NCBI GenBank assembly: GCA_946220775.1
Contig: CAMIFC010000001.1
Span: 186,001-250,000 of the forward strand
Direction: 5' to 3'
Origin: an uncultured Corynebacterium sp.
GTDB lineage: Bacteria; Actinomycetota; Actinomycetes; Mycobacteriales; Mycobacteriaceae
DNA length: 64,000 nt
Below, piece after piece: positions 18,626-27,529 of this stretch. Below the pieces are notes generated by a model that ran no database searches, was not told the DNA's origin, and saw only the letters and a list, made by a program, of their open reading frames with translations. The position numbers and the translations under genes are program-made. Each line of letters begins with the position of its first letter. Positions within the stretch are counted from its first letter, which is position 1.

Positions 18626-19510
18626 GTGGATTCCTCTTCGGATCCGCATCAAAACGTTGCGGCTGCGCCGGTAAAACGCAAAAAGCGCAGCGCCGGACGT
18701 GACCTGAAGGCCGCTATCGGAGTCGGCATTTTTCTAGCCGCGATCGTCGTCGTGAGTCTGACGACCCCAGTTCTGTGGTACCCGATGGTAGCCATAGCGC
18801 TGGGTTTGGCTATCTACGAAGTGTGGCGTCGCCTCCTTGAGGCGGGCTACGTGCTCAGCTTGCCCGTATTGCTCGTGGGCGGCGAAATCATGATTCTGCT
18901 GTCCTGGCCCTTTGGAACGACAGGGCTCGTCGCCGGGTTCGTGACCAGTGTTTTGCTGCTGATGGTTACGAGGCTTTTCCACCACGGCAGACACTCACCG
19001 CCACACAATTACGTGCGCGATGTGGCGGTGGGAATTTTCGTCCTGACCTGGATCCCACTGTTCGGCTCTTTCGCAGCGATGCTGTCCCGCATGGACTCCG
19101 CCGTCGCCTCGGGGGCGATGTTCATCCTGACGTTCATGCTGTGTGTCGTCGCAAATGACGTGGGTGGTTACGCCGTTGGTGTCTTGATCGGAAAACATCC
19201 GATGGCCCCAGCGGTCAGCCCAAAGAAATCTTGGGAGGGCTTCGCGGGGTCCGTCGTCACCGCCAGTGTGGTCGGCGTTTTGTGCATGGAATTTGCACTA
19301 GGGGGTCCGTGGTGGCTCGGCATCGTGCTGGGCGTTGGGCTGGCTATCTGTGCGACCCTCGGTGATTTGGTTGAATCCCAATTCAAGCGCGACCTAGGAA
19401 TCAAGGATATGTCCGGCATGCTGCCCGGCCACGGCGGTCTGATGGATCGACTCGATGGCATGTTGCCGGCGGCCATGATCACATGGGTTGTTTTGAACGT
19501 GATCGGCTAG
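18626..19510 (+). CDS. cdsA: Phosphatidate cytidylyltransferase (CDP-diacylglycerol synthase)
   Basis: A 294-residue membrane enzyme making CDP-diacylglycerol, the precursor of phosphatidylglycerol, cardiolipin and phosphatidylinositol. A polar basic N terminus is followed by about eight transmembrane segments. The CDP-DAG synthase signature near the C terminus is LGIKDMSGMLPGHGGLMDRLDG, preceded by PKKSWEGFAGS. GTG at 18626 follows AGGGAGG. A TGGCGTCC copy with a long A-tract lies 3 nt after the stop codon. Confidence 0.95.
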   Translation: MDSSSDPHQNVAAAPVKRKKRSAGRDLKAAIGVGIFLAAIVVVSLTTPVLWYPMVAIALGLAIYEVWRRLLEAGYVLSLPVLLVGGEIMILLSWPFGTTGLVAGFVTSVLLLMVTRLFHHGRHSPPHNYVRDVAVGIFVLTWIPLFGSFAAMLSRMDSAVASGAMFILTFMLCVVANDVGGYAVGVLIGKHPMAPAVSPKKSWEGFAGSVVTASVVGVLCMEFALGGPWWLGIVLGVGLAICATLGDLVESQFKRDLGIKDMSGMLPGHGGLMDRLDGMLPAAMITWVVLNVIG

Positions 19511-19538
19511 GTTGGCGTCCTAAAAAAATACGGCGCTA

Positions 19539-19964
19539 CTACTTGTAGCTGCGCTTGACTTGGCGACGCAATTGGGCGATGCGCACGCCTCCGACAATCG
19601 CCATGATTAGCGCACCGGTGATGGCCGCGATCAGCATGCTAACGCCAGCGGGGACGCTCCATTTGAAAGCGAAGAGCTGGAGATTCACTGGCTCCTGGTT
19701 TTGCAGAATGAAGACCAGCAGCAGAATCAACAAAATAGTGCCGACAATGAGGGCGACCCATGTTCCGCCGGCGAGCGAACTCTTGACGGTGGAGTGGGCG
19801 GCCGTGGGGTCGTCGCCTTTGGATCTGGTTGGCGCTGGCGGTTCGCTGAGCTCCAATTCCGGAGCCTCTGGGGTTGATGGGTCAATTCGCTGTGGCGTGG
19901 CGTGCGGGGATTCTGGGAATTCCGGGGACTGTGAGGACTGTGGGGTTTCGTTATTGTTCGTCAT
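19539..19964 (-). CDS. LapA-domain (DUF1049) membrane protein
   Basis: A 141-residue protein with a polar, proline-rich N-terminal half and two transmembrane segments, LVFILQ- and MLIAAITGAL-containing. The element between them, QNQEPVNLQLFAFKW, is typical of LapA-domain proteins, which are linked to lipopolysaccharide assembly in Gram-negatives and of unknown role here. It ends in a short basic tail. ATG at 19964 is preferred over TTG at 19976. It is convergent with cdsA and divergent from rlmN. Confidence 0.8.
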   Translation of the reverse strand: MTNNNETPQSSQSPEFPESPHATPQRIDPSTPEAPELELSEPPAPTRSKGDDPTAAHSTVKSSLAGGTWVALIVGTILLILLLVFILQNQEPVNLQLFAFKWSVPAGVSMLIAAITGALIMAIVGGVRIAQLRRQVKRSYK

Positions 19965-20059
19965 ATTTCCATTCAATACAACATTTACTTGTTGTGCTAC
20001 CTGCCGCTGACGACTAGGTGTGCATAACCCGCTGGGGACGTGCGATAATGGGGCACATC

Positions 20060-21172
20060 ATGGCTACTCCGGTTCAACTTAATTTCTCCGCGCCACGCCG
20101 CGGCCTCCCACCCAAGCACTTCGCCGACCTGAGTCGCGAAGAAGTTGAGAAGATCATCGTGGAACTCGGCCTGCCGAAGTTCCGAGCCAAGCAGATCGCG
20201 AAGCAGTATTACGGGCGTCTGCAGGGCGATCCTGGAAAGATGACTGACCTGCCGGAAAACAGCAGGGAAGCAGTTCGAGAGGCGCTCTTCCCTCAGCTGA
20301 TGACCCCCGTTCGTACCGTCGACGCCGACGATGGCGAAACGCGGAAAACACTGTGGAGGTTGCATGACGCCACCCTGCTGGAGTCCGTTCTCATGCGCTA
20401 TCCAGGTCGGGCGACGCTGTGTATCTCGTCTCAGGCAGGTTGCGGAATGGCCTGCCCATTCTGTGCCACCGGGCAGGGCGGGCTGGACCGCAACCTGTCT
20501 GTTGGGGAGATGGTGGAGCAGGTACGCAACGCCGCGCTCGCGATGAGTGAAGGCGAAGTTGGCGGATCGGAAGGGCGCCTGTCCAACATCGTGTTCATGG
20601 GCATGGGGGAGCCGCTGGCCAACTACAAACGCGTCGTGGAAGTTATCCGGCAAATCACGTCGCCAGAGCCTGAGGGATTCGGGATTTCGCAGCGAAACGT
20701 GACGGTGTCTACGGTGGGCTTGGCACCGGCGATCCGCAAGCTGGCCGATGAAGACCTGTCGGTGTGCCTGGCCGTGTCGTTGCACACCCCGGACGATGAA
20801 CTGCGCGATACCTTGGTTCCGGTGAATAACCGCTGGTCGGTGGAGGAAGTTCTTGACGCAGCTGCTTATTACGCGGAGAAGTCTGGTCGGCGCGTATCTA
20901 TCGAATATGCCTTGATCCGGGACATTAATGACCAGGGATGGCGCGCGGACATGCTGGGCAAGAAGCTGCATAAGGCATTGGGCAGCAAGGTTCACGTTAA
21001 CCTTATTCCGCTGAACCCGACGCCGGGCTCGAAGTGGGATGCATCCCCGATTGAGCGTCAGGAAGAGTTTGTCCGACGGGTGATTGCTCAAGGAGTTCCG
21101 TGCACCGTGCGTGACACGAAGGGCCAAGAAATCGCTGCTGCTTGTGGCCAGCTGGCAGCTGAGGAAGACTAA
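20060..21172 (+). CDS. rlmN: 23S rRNA (adenine-2503-C2)-methyltransferase
   Basis: A 370-residue radical-SAM enzyme that methylates A2503 of 23S rRNA and A37 of some tRNAs. The CxxxCxxC cluster motif is CGMACPFC. Conserved segments are NIVFMGMGEPL, TVSTVGLAP, VSLHTPDD and VNLIPLNP, with a C-terminal TVRDTKGQ. GATAAT at 20044-20049 lies 10 nt before ATG 20060, with no Shine-Dalgarno, suggesting a leaderless transcript. The gene stands alone between divergent lapA and the dms operon. Confidence 0.95.
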   Translation: MATPVQLNFSAPRRGLPPKHFADLSREEVEKIIVELGLPKFRAKQIAKQYYGRLQGDPGKMTDLPENSREAVREALFPQLMTPVRTVDADDGETRKTLWRLHDATLLESVLMRYPGRATLCISSQAGCGMACPFCATGQGGLDRNLSVGEMVEQVRNAALAMSEGEVGGSEGRLSNIVFMGMGEPLANYKRVVEVIRQITSPEPEGFGISQRNVTVSTVGLAPAIRKLADEDLSVCLAVSLHTPDDELRDTLVPVNNRWSVEEVLDAAAYYAEKSGRRVSIEYALIRDINDQGWRADMLGKKLHKALGSKVHVNLIPLNPTPGSKWDASPIERQEEFVRRVIAQGVPCTVRDTKGQEIAAACGQLAAEED

Positions 21173-21344
21173 AATTAGTCTGTTTTAAGGTTGTGCTGGC
21201 GGAGGTGGAGGGCTAATTATTGCTCGTGAAAAACCTGCCAGTACAGGCGTTTTGTGATCAAAGTGACGTGAAAAACGCTCGACTGTAGCGAAGTTGCTTT
21301 GTTAAACTAAGCTGAGAGTATATTGCTTGATCGGAAGAGTTCTC

Positions 21345-23801
21345 TTGGCTAGTTCAACTAAATTCACACGTCGGCGTTTTTTGGGGTGGAGTGCTGCCGC
21401 TGGTGGCGCAGGCGCACTGGTTGCGTCGGGGGTAGGCAATGGCCTGACCACACAATTCCTTGGCACGCCTGCCATGGGGCAGGAAGTTGCAGATGAGAAG
21501 GTCGTGTGGTCTGCCTGCACCGTTAACTGTGGTTCGCGGTGTCCGCTGCGACTGAAGGTTAAAGACGGCCAGATCGTGCAAGTCATGGCTGATAACACTG
21601 GGGACGAGGACCTGGGGACGCAGCAGATCCGGGCGTGTGTGCGTGGACGCTCGATTCGTCACCGCATTTATAACCCTGACCGGCTGAAAACCCCGTTGAA
21701 GCGTAAGCCGGGTACGAAGCGTGGTGATGGGGAGTGGGTGGAGATTTCTTGGGAGCAGGCGCTTGATGAAATCGCGGACAAGATGAAGGAAATCAAGCGC
21801 GATTACGGCAATGAATCGATTTACATCCAGTATGCCACTGGTGTTACTGGATCGACCATTCGCCGGTCTTCTGCGAAGGCTTCACCATTCGCTCGACTCA
21901 TGAATCTGTGGGGAGGGTACCTGAATTTCTATTCTGACTACTCCACTGCACAGATCACCTCATCTTACCCGTTCCATTACGGCGAATTCGTCCGAGGCAA
22001 TTCGTTTGATGATGTGGCGAATTCGAAGTTGCAGGTGATGTTTGGGAATAATCCGTTGGAGACGCGGATGTCTGGTGGGGGTGAGACGTTTGTGACGCAG
22101 AAGGTTAAGCGTGATCATGGTGTGAAGACGATTGTGATTGATCCGCGGCAGTCGGAGACGTCTGTGGGGTTGGGGGATGAGTGGGTGGCGTTGCGTCCGG
22201 GGACGTATGCGGCGTTGGTGGCTGGTTTGGTTTATGTGATGTTGCGGGAGGGGCTGCAGGATCAGCGGTTTTTGGATAAGTATACGGTTGGTTTTGATGA
22301 GCATACGTTGCCGGAGTCGGCGCCGCGGTATTCTTCGTATCGTGCGTATGTGATGGGTAAGGGTCCGGATGGTGTGGTGAAGTCGCCGGAGTGGGCTGCT
22401 GGTGTGACGGGTGTGCCGGCTGGTCGTATTCGTCAGTTGGCGCGTGAGATTGCGTTGGCGAAGCCGTGTGCGATTACTCAGGGGTGGGGTCCGCAGCGTC
22501 ATGCGAATGGTGAGAATCAGGCTCGGGCGATTTTTTTGCTTGCTGCGGTGATTGGGCAGGTGGGTATTCCTGGTGGCGGCACCGGCGCCCGCGAAAGTTC
22601 TGCGAATCTGGGTATGGCCAGTCCCTTCAATACTCAACACGAAAACCCAGTGGAGACTGCGATCCCGGTCTTTGGTTGGACGGATGCTGTTGAGCGTGGC
22701 GAGGAAATGACTGACACCCGGGATGGCGTCCAAGGAACAAAGAAGCTTGATGTCCCCATCAAGATGATTTGGAACTACGGCGGCAACATCAATACCAACC
22801 AGCACGGCGATATTAATCGCACGGTTGACTTGCTGAGGCAGGACGACAAGGCGGAATTGGTTGTTGTCAGTGACATCCACATGACGGTGTCCGCAAGGTA
22901 CGCGGACTATGTGCTGCCGGATGCCTCCACTGCGGAGCAAGAAGACATTATCCGTCAGGGTAGCGCGGGCAACATGGAGTACACGATCTTGGCGTCCCAA
23001 GCTATCGAGCCGATGTATAACACGAAGCCGATATTTGACGTCTGCGCTGGATTCGCGGATCGACTTGGTGTGGGCAAGAAATTCACTGAAGGGCGCACCC
23101 AACAAGAATGGGTGAAATACACCCTTGATGAATCACGGAAGAACGTTCCGGAGTTGCCGAGCTACGAGAAGCTCAAAGACATGGGCGTGTGGCGTCGCGC
23201 GGGTGAAACCATGATTCCGCTGAAGGAATTCCGTAAGGATCCGAAGGCGAATCCTCTGGACACACCGTCGGGCTTGATCGAAATCTATTCCGAGCAACTA
23301 GCGAAACTACGTAAGGAATGGGAATTCCCTGAAGGCGCCCTTGGCGATGAGATCACTGCGTTACCGGAACACGTGGACACGTGGGAGGGGGCAGCAGAAG
23401 CTCGCCGAGCTCAGGAGACCGGCGGGAAGTACCCACTTCAGTGCATCGGGCACCATTCCAAGGCTCGTACGCACTCGTCTTACGGCAGCGTGGATTGGCT
23501 CAATGATGATGCCCACCGACAGGTGCTGTGGATCAACCCAATCGATGCGAAAGAACGGGGAATTGAGAACGACGACCCTGTATTCGCATTCAATGACCGC
23601 GGCAAGATCAAAACTGTCGCGCGCGTGAGCCCGCGGATCGCGCCAGGTGTGATTTCTGTTCCTCAAGGGGCTTGGTACACCCCAGATCGTCAAGGAATCG
23701 ATGTGGGCGCAAGTCAAAACACCCTAACAAGTTGGAAACCATCGCCGCTGGGCAAGGGCAACGCCCAGCACACGGCACTCGTTGAAGTGCAGAAAGCATA
23801 G
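21345..23801 (+). CDS. dmsA: Anaerobic dimethyl sulfoxide reductase catalytic subunit A
   Basis: An 818-residue molybdopterin oxidoreductase strongly resembling E. coli DmsA through its whole length. A twin-arginine signal (TRRRFLGWSAAAGG) sends it across the membrane folded. Cys58, Cys62, Cys66 and Cys98 form the N-terminal [4Fe-4S] motif. Ser200 in YSDYSTAQ is the expected Mo ligand of the DMSO-reductase class. TTG at 21345 follows GGAAGAG. Third-codon usage changes abruptly between about 22000 and 22575. TGGCGTCC copies lie at 22724 and 22990. It heads dmsABC plus a chaperone. TMAO or other S/N-oxides are possible substrates. Confidence 0.92.
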   Translation: MASSTKFTRRRFLGWSAAAGGAGALVASGVGNGLTTQFLGTPAMGQEVADEKVVWSACTVNCGSRCPLRLKVKDGQIVQVMADNTGDEDLGTQQIRACVRGRSIRHRIYNPDRLKTPLKRKPGTKRGDGEWVEISWEQALDEIADKMKEIKRDYGNESIYIQYATGVTGSTIRRSSAKASPFARLMNLWGGYLNFYSDYSTAQITSSYPFHYGEFVRGNSFDDVANSKLQVMFGNNPLETRMSGGGETFVTQKVKRDHGVKTIVIDPRQSETSVGLGDEWVALRPGTYAALVAGLVYVMLREGLQDQRFLDKYTVGFDEHTLPESAPRYSSYRAYVMGKGPDGVVKSPEWAAGVTGVPAGRIRQLAREIALAKPCAITQGWGPQRHANGENQARAIFLLAAVIGQVGIPGGGTGARESSANLGMASPFNTQHENPVETAIPVFGWTDAVERGEEMTDTRDGVQGTKKLDVPIKMIWNYGGNINTNQHGDINRTVDLLRQDDKAELVVVSDIHMTVSARYADYVLPDASTAEQEDIIRQGSAGNMEYTILASQAIEPMYNTKPIFDVCAGFADRLGVGKKFTEGRTQQEWVKYTLDESRKNVPELPSYEKLKDMGVWRRAGETMIPLKEFRKDPKANPLDTPSGLIEIYSEQLAKLRKEWEFPEGALGDEITALPEHVDTWEGAAEARRAQETGGKYPLQCIGHHSKARTHSSYGSVDWLNDDAHRQVLWINPIDAKERGIENDDPVFAFNDRGKIKTVARVSPRIAPGVISVPQGAWYTPDRQGIDVGASQNTLTSWKPSPLGKGNAQHTALVEVQKA
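22000..22575 (+). other. Codon-usage mosaic inside dmsA
   Basis: Across about 190 codons the third positions switch from mostly C/G to almost only G/T (GTG, TTG, GAT, GGT, CGT, ACG), and cytosine becomes scarce on the plus strand. The frame and the protein family match continue unbroken. Both borders are sharp: near GCGAATTCGAAG on the left and GGTGGCGGCACC on the right. This fits replacement by homologous recombination with a related gene of different base skew. The borders are estimated by eye. Confidence 0.75.
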
Positions 23802-23808
23802 AGAATAA

Positions 23809-24453
23809 ATGTCGAATAAGAAGACTGTCGAGGCAGGAACCAAACAATTAGGTTTCTACTTCGATCAAACACTGTGTAACGGATGTAAGGCCTGCCAGAT
23901 TGCGTGCAAAGACAAGCACGATACCCCACTGGGAACCAACTGGCGCCGCGTAGTCGAATACTCCGGCGGTGATTGGAGCCTAGCCAACGGTGTGTTCAAC
24001 CACGACACGTTTACGTATTACACCTCCATCGCGTGCAACCACTGCGATGATCCGATTTGCGCTCAGGTATGCCCGACCACGGCTATGCACAAGGGTGAAG
24101 ATGGCATCGTATCCATCGATCCGGCCAAGTGCATTGGTTGCCGCTACTGCGAATGGGCCTGCCCATACTCCGCACCACAATTCAACCCTGAAGTCGGGCA
24201 GATGAGTAAGTGCGACATGTGTGCGGACCTGCGGGCCGAAGGTGAAGAACCTGCTTGCGTGACAGCCTGTCCATCGCGTGCCCTGGATTGGGGTCCGGTC
24301 GATAAGCTGCGAGAAAAGCATGGCGACGTTGCTGCTGTTGCGCCCCTTCCTGATCCAAGCATTACTAAGCCCAACCTGGTTATTCGCCCACACCGCGATG
24401 CGAAGGAATGGGACACGAACCACGGCGAGATCATGAATCGCCAGGAGGTCTAA
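23809..24453 (+). CDS. dmsB: Dimethyl sulfoxide reductase iron-sulfur subunit B
   Basis: A 214-residue electron-transfer subunit carrying four [4Fe-4S] clusters between the quinol-oxidising anchor and DmsA. The four cysteine groups are visible: CNGCKACQIAC, CNHCDDPICAQVCP, CIGCRYCEWACP, and CDMC together with CVTACP. It is not preceded by its own signal, as expected if it is co-exported with DmsA. The start is ATG at 23809, 7 nt after dmsA. Confidence 0.95.
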   Translation: MSNKKTVEAGTKQLGFYFDQTLCNGCKACQIACKDKHDTPLGTNWRRVVEYSGGDWSLANGVFNHDTFTYYTSIACNHCDDPICAQVCPTTAMHKGEDGIVSIDPAKCIGCRYCEWACPYSAPQFNPEVGQMSKCDMCADLRAEGEEPACVTACPSRALDWGPVDKLREKHGDVAAVAPLPDPSITKPNLVIRPHRDAKEWDTNHGEIMNRQEV

Positions 24454-24457
24454 TCCG

Positions 24458-25420
24458 TTGTACTTACAAGAATGGCCACTGACGCTTTTCACGATTCTGT
24501 CGCAGATGGCCGTGGGCGCGTTCATCGTGCTGGGACTCATTCAGACCATCGCGCGACTTCGATACAGTGGTTCTGTTAACACCGAGGTCAAGAAACAGGC
24601 ACTAGAGCGAGTCTCTGACTCGGCGCTTTATGCCATCGGTCCCATCATGGTGGCCGCATTCTTCGCAGCGTTCTTCCACCTGGGCAATCCAATGAACGGA
24701 TTCAATGTCTTGCGTGGCGTCGGGCACTCGCCACTGGCCCAAGAAGTAGTGATGGGCGCTGGCTTCGCAGTCCTCGGCTTTGCCTTCGCTGCTTGCCAGT
24801 GGTTCCACTGGGGCACCCCAAGCTGGCGCTTCGTGCTGGCAATCATCACTGCTCTGTGGGGACTCGTTTTCGTGTGGTCAATGGCGCGCCTCTACATGCT
24901 GCCAACTATTCCGCATTGGAATCACTGGACCACCCCAGCGCAGTTCTACGTCACGAGGTTCTTGACAGGCGCACTGGCCATCGGCACAGCACTAGCGTGG
25001 TTTCCGAAACTGCGTGATAAGGCGTGGCTGAACAAGCTGATGCCCGCGAACCGTCAACCAGCGGACATGACCACGGAACATATCGACCAGGTCAACACCT
25101 TGGTGTACAAGGCTCTCAAGGGGATTGGCGTGATGGCAGTACTGCTGCTTCCGGTCGAATTGTTCATGATCATTTTCGCCTACATTCGACCCGAGTCCGT
25201 CAACCCAGCAGTATTTGAATTCCCCACGGCGTGGTTCGTCATTCGACTCATTCTCTTGATCGTTGGTGCGGGCCTGATGGGACTGTTCCTGGCGCGGGCA
25301 AAGCTGGAGCACATGAATTTCCTGCTGACACTGGTCATGACCAGCTATATCCTGGTGACGATCTCCGAAATCATCGGCCGGTTCATCTTCTACGGTGGCA
25401 TGGATAGGATCGGAATTTAA
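24458..25420 (+). CDS. dmsC: Dimethyl sulfoxide reductase membrane anchor C
   Basis: A 320-residue integral membrane protein of the DmsC family, which anchors DmsAB and oxidises menaquinol. About eight transmembrane segments are visible, with FFHLGNPMNGFNVLRG in the first periplasmic region as in DmsC proteins. The TTG start at 24458 is 4 nt after dmsB. Its stop overlaps the ATG of the chaperone gene by 1 nt, so the operon is tightly coupled. Confidence 0.92.
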   Translation: MYLQEWPLTLFTILSQMAVGAFIVLGLIQTIARLRYSGSVNTEVKKQALERVSDSALYAIGPIMVAAFFAAFFHLGNPMNGFNVLRGVGHSPLAQEVVMGAGFAVLGFAFAACQWFHWGTPSWRFVLAIITALWGLVFVWSMARLYMLPTIPHWNHWTTPAQFYVTRFLTGALAIGTALAWFPKLRDKAWLNKLMPANRQPADMTTEHIDQVNTLVYKALKGIGVMAVLLLPVELFMIIFAYIRPESVNPAVFEFPTAWFVIRLILLIVGAGLMGLFLARAKLEHMNFLLTLVMTSYILVTISEIIGRFIFYGGMDRIGI

Positions 25421-26037
25421 TGCAGAATCAGACCTTAGAGGCGCACATGGAGCAGATCGGTGCCGCAGCATTAGTTGTTTCCCAGCTCTTCCTCGCTGTT
25501 CCCGCGGAAGACCTCCGGTGGGCGCTGCAAGACGATGCATCGTTGCAGGAATGGCCCCTGAAAGATGACCGATCAACAGCGGGAATCAACACGCTTCGTG
25601 CGGCTCTGAGGGATGGAAAACTCGATTCAGAAGAAGCGCTGGAGCGCGACTACCTTTACCTATTCACCGGTATTGGAAAACCGTTGGCGCAGCCTTATGA
25701 ATCTCCCTACGTGTCTAAAGACGGCCTGCTATTCGAGGAATCCACCATGGAAGTTCGGAAGGTTTATGCAGCGCAAGGGGTTGGCGTCCCAAATAGTCGA
25801 CGGCCGGACGACCACATTGGGTACGAATTCGCCTTCATAGCGCAATTAGCGCAAAAGGCTGCGCACCAAGATGACGCGACGGACACGATTTCGGTAATGG
25901 AGGATTTCGTTCGCGATCATTTGGGGCAGTTCTCCGGAATCGTTGCGAACAGTCTGCGGGAGCACGCCCAGACGTCCATTTATCAAGCTTTGGCGGATCT
26001 CAGCGAAGGGATTGTGGAACATTTCGATGCGGAATGA
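25420..26037 (+). CDS. TorD/DmsD-family molybdoenzyme maturation chaperone
   Basis: A 205-residue, mostly helical cytoplasmic protein. The family pattern YLYLFTGIGKPLAQPYESPY, a central E.RKVYAAQGV and PDDHIGYEFAF are all present. Such chaperones bind the twin-arginine leader of the catalytic subunit and hold it until the Mo cofactor is inserted. Position directly behind dmsABC makes DmsA the likely client. The start overlaps the dmsC stop by one base. A TGGCGTCC copy lies at 25782. Confidence 0.85.
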   Translation: MQNQTLEAHMEQIGAAALVVSQLFLAVPAEDLRWALQDDASLQEWPLKDDRSTAGINTLRAALRDGKLDSEEALERDYLYLFTGIGKPLAQPYESPYVSKDGLLFEESTMEVRKVYAAQGVGVPNSRRPDDHIGYEFAFIAQLAQKAAHQDDATDTISVMEDFVRDHLGQFSGIVANSLREHAQTSIYQALADLSEGIVEHFDAE

Positions 26038-26884
26038 CACTTCGGAGCTTCTGACCGCCAACGAACGTGATCGTCTGTATCGATGGGCGCGGGATATGAC
26101 TCCTGAGGTTGTGCTCGTCTGCGCGCAGGCTCCGGACGTGCGCTTGCCACGCGGGCTCTCACCGATCGTTCTTCCCGGGTGCGCGGGCGACGACCCCTCG
26201 TTGGCACCGGCGCTGCTGGCCTCCGGAGCACAGAGCATGCACGTGTTCCCCTGCCGAACGCAACAGCAGGAACGTTGCGCAACTGGTGCTGAGATCATGG
26301 AGCCACCGCGACGTCGCGTCTTTAGAGCCGCCGAGTTTTTGGACGCCACCGATTTACCCGTATCGCGTCGAACACTCATGGGGCTTGGGGCGTTAGCTGC
26401 GAACGAGCTGCCCGTAGATGCAGCAGCGCCTCTGGGAACCCGGCTCGCGCAGGCATACCGCGCGTTGGGCGTCGATCCGGCGGATTCGCTTGAGCTTCCG
26501 GCACCGCAACTGACTGTCAGCGGGTGTCAGGCCTGTGGGGTGTGCGCGAAAGTGTGTCCTTCCGATGCACTCGATTTGAGCGTCGACGGGGGAGTAGCGA
26601 CTCTCACACAGAATGTTGACGCCTGTACCGGGGCGCAGGCCTGTGTCACCTCCTGCCCTTATGACGCGTTGCAGGTGGCAGGGCAGTTGACGCTGATGGA
26701 CGCCGTGGAATCCCCGGCTCGCCAGATCGCCAGCTTTGCGGTGGCGGAATGTCAGCGCTGTCGAGCGGCTTTCCCAGCAGGCGAGGCGGCAGACGGTTCG
26801 GAAAAGACCATGTGCCCCACGTGTGAACGGAAATCAGCGGATCCGTTTTCGTCCTGGTTACCGCCTGGATTCACCCGAAGCTAA
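26027..26884 (+). CDS. 4Fe-4S ferredoxin-domain protein of the dms operon
   Basis: A 285-residue protein I cannot name. The first 110 residues look like an alpha/beta domain with two isolated cysteines (PGCAG, FPCRTQ). A ferredoxin domain follows at about residues 165-220, with CQACGVCAKVCP and CTGAQACVTSCP. A CxxC pair (CQRCR, CPTCERK) near the C terminus may bind zinc. The start ATG 26027 overlaps the chaperone by 11 nt, so it is probably translated as part of the dms operon and may carry electrons or help assembly. A GGACGCCACC copy lies at 26341. Confidence 0.75.
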   Translation: MRNDTSELLTANERDRLYRWARDMTPEVVLVCAQAPDVRLPRGLSPIVLPGCAGDDPSLAPALLASGAQSMHVFPCRTQQQERCATGAEIMEPPRRRVFRAAEFLDATDLPVSRRTLMGLGALAANELPVDAAAPLGTRLAQAYRALGVDPADSLELPAPQLTVSGCQACGVCAKVCPSDALDLSVDGGVATLTQNVDACTGAQACVTSCPYDALQVAGQLTLMDAVESPARQIASFAVAECQRCRAAFPAGEAADGSEKTMCPTCERKSADPFSSWLPPGFTRS

Positions 26885-26918
26885 GCACCCCGCCCACGCT
26901 GGGTTCAGATACAACAAC

Positions 26919-26945
26919 GGCCCCAACGGAAATCTCCGTGGGGCC
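26919..26945. terminator. Bidirectional hairpin between the dms operon and DUF2631
   Basis: GGCCCCAACGGA and TCCGTGGGGCC pair with one bulged A around a 3-nt loop. The hairpin lies between two convergent genes and could end both transcripts. The T tract on either side is weak. Confidence 0.7.
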
Positions 26946-26961
26946 ATTCGCCGTGGTGAAA

Positions 26962-27348
26962 TTACTTGCGGATGTTCAGCGCCAGCAGCTCTTCATCAGT
27001 GAGGTTGGCGTAAACACCAGTCAGGTCGTGCTGGTCCTGGGTCCACACTGGCTCCTGGTGGCCAACGGCCTTGTTGCGCGCCGACACCGTGGTGCGCTGC
27101 TTAGCCTTCGGATCCAGTGCGAGCCATGCGGTGCCGATCAGGGTCAGTGCTGCCAGAACGATCAGCCAGATGTTCTCCACGTTGCCGTGGTGGTTGCCGT
27201 GAATCATGAGCAGCATGAACGCGGCGGAGACAATGCCGGCGGTCACGACCGAGCGCAGGCTCAAAGCGCTCCAGCCGAACCCTGCCGACGGGACATCCTC
27301 GGTGGAAACACCGTTGTAAACTTCAACCTTTGCTTCGTGGTTCGCCAC
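26962..27348 (-). CDS. DUF2631 membrane protein
   Basis: A 128-residue protein with two transmembrane segments at about residues 33-50 and 58-78. The N-terminal stretch NGVSTEDVPSAGFGWS is typical of the actinobacterial DUF2631 family, whose function is unknown. The family is regularly found beside dxr, as here, where the two genes are divergent. The ATG at 27348 has a GGAGG Shine-Dalgarno upstream. Confidence 0.88.
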   Translation of the reverse strand: MANHEAKVEVYNGVSTEDVPSAGFGWSALSLRSVVTAGIVSAAFMLLMIHGNHHGNVENIWLIVLAALTLIGTAWLALDPKAKQRTTVSARNKAVGHQEPVWTQDQHDLTGVYANLTDEELLALNIRK

Positions 27349-27529
27349 GGAATCCTCCTGACATCTGATCAGTTAATCACCCATATCTTGCCATACTTTC
27401 CACAGAATCCTGGCATTAGAGAGGCAATGACGGCTGGAATTGGGGTTTTGCTAGCCCTACTCGGGTGTAGTTTTTCTCAGCGCGGGAGGGAGAAGCGAGT
27501 TGTCCGCCCGGATGGCTAATATAGTCCGC

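Noticed and set aside
21960..23105. A 381-codon minus-strand frame across the dmsA mosaic
   Set aside because: Its product is a run of His/Arg/Leu/Thr caused by the G/T-ending codons of dmsA on the other strand. The DmsA frame is unbroken and clearly homologous.
26938..27519. A 193-codon plus-strand frame over DUF2631
   Set aside because: It is antisense to a recognisable DUF2631 gene and begins in the convergent hairpin.
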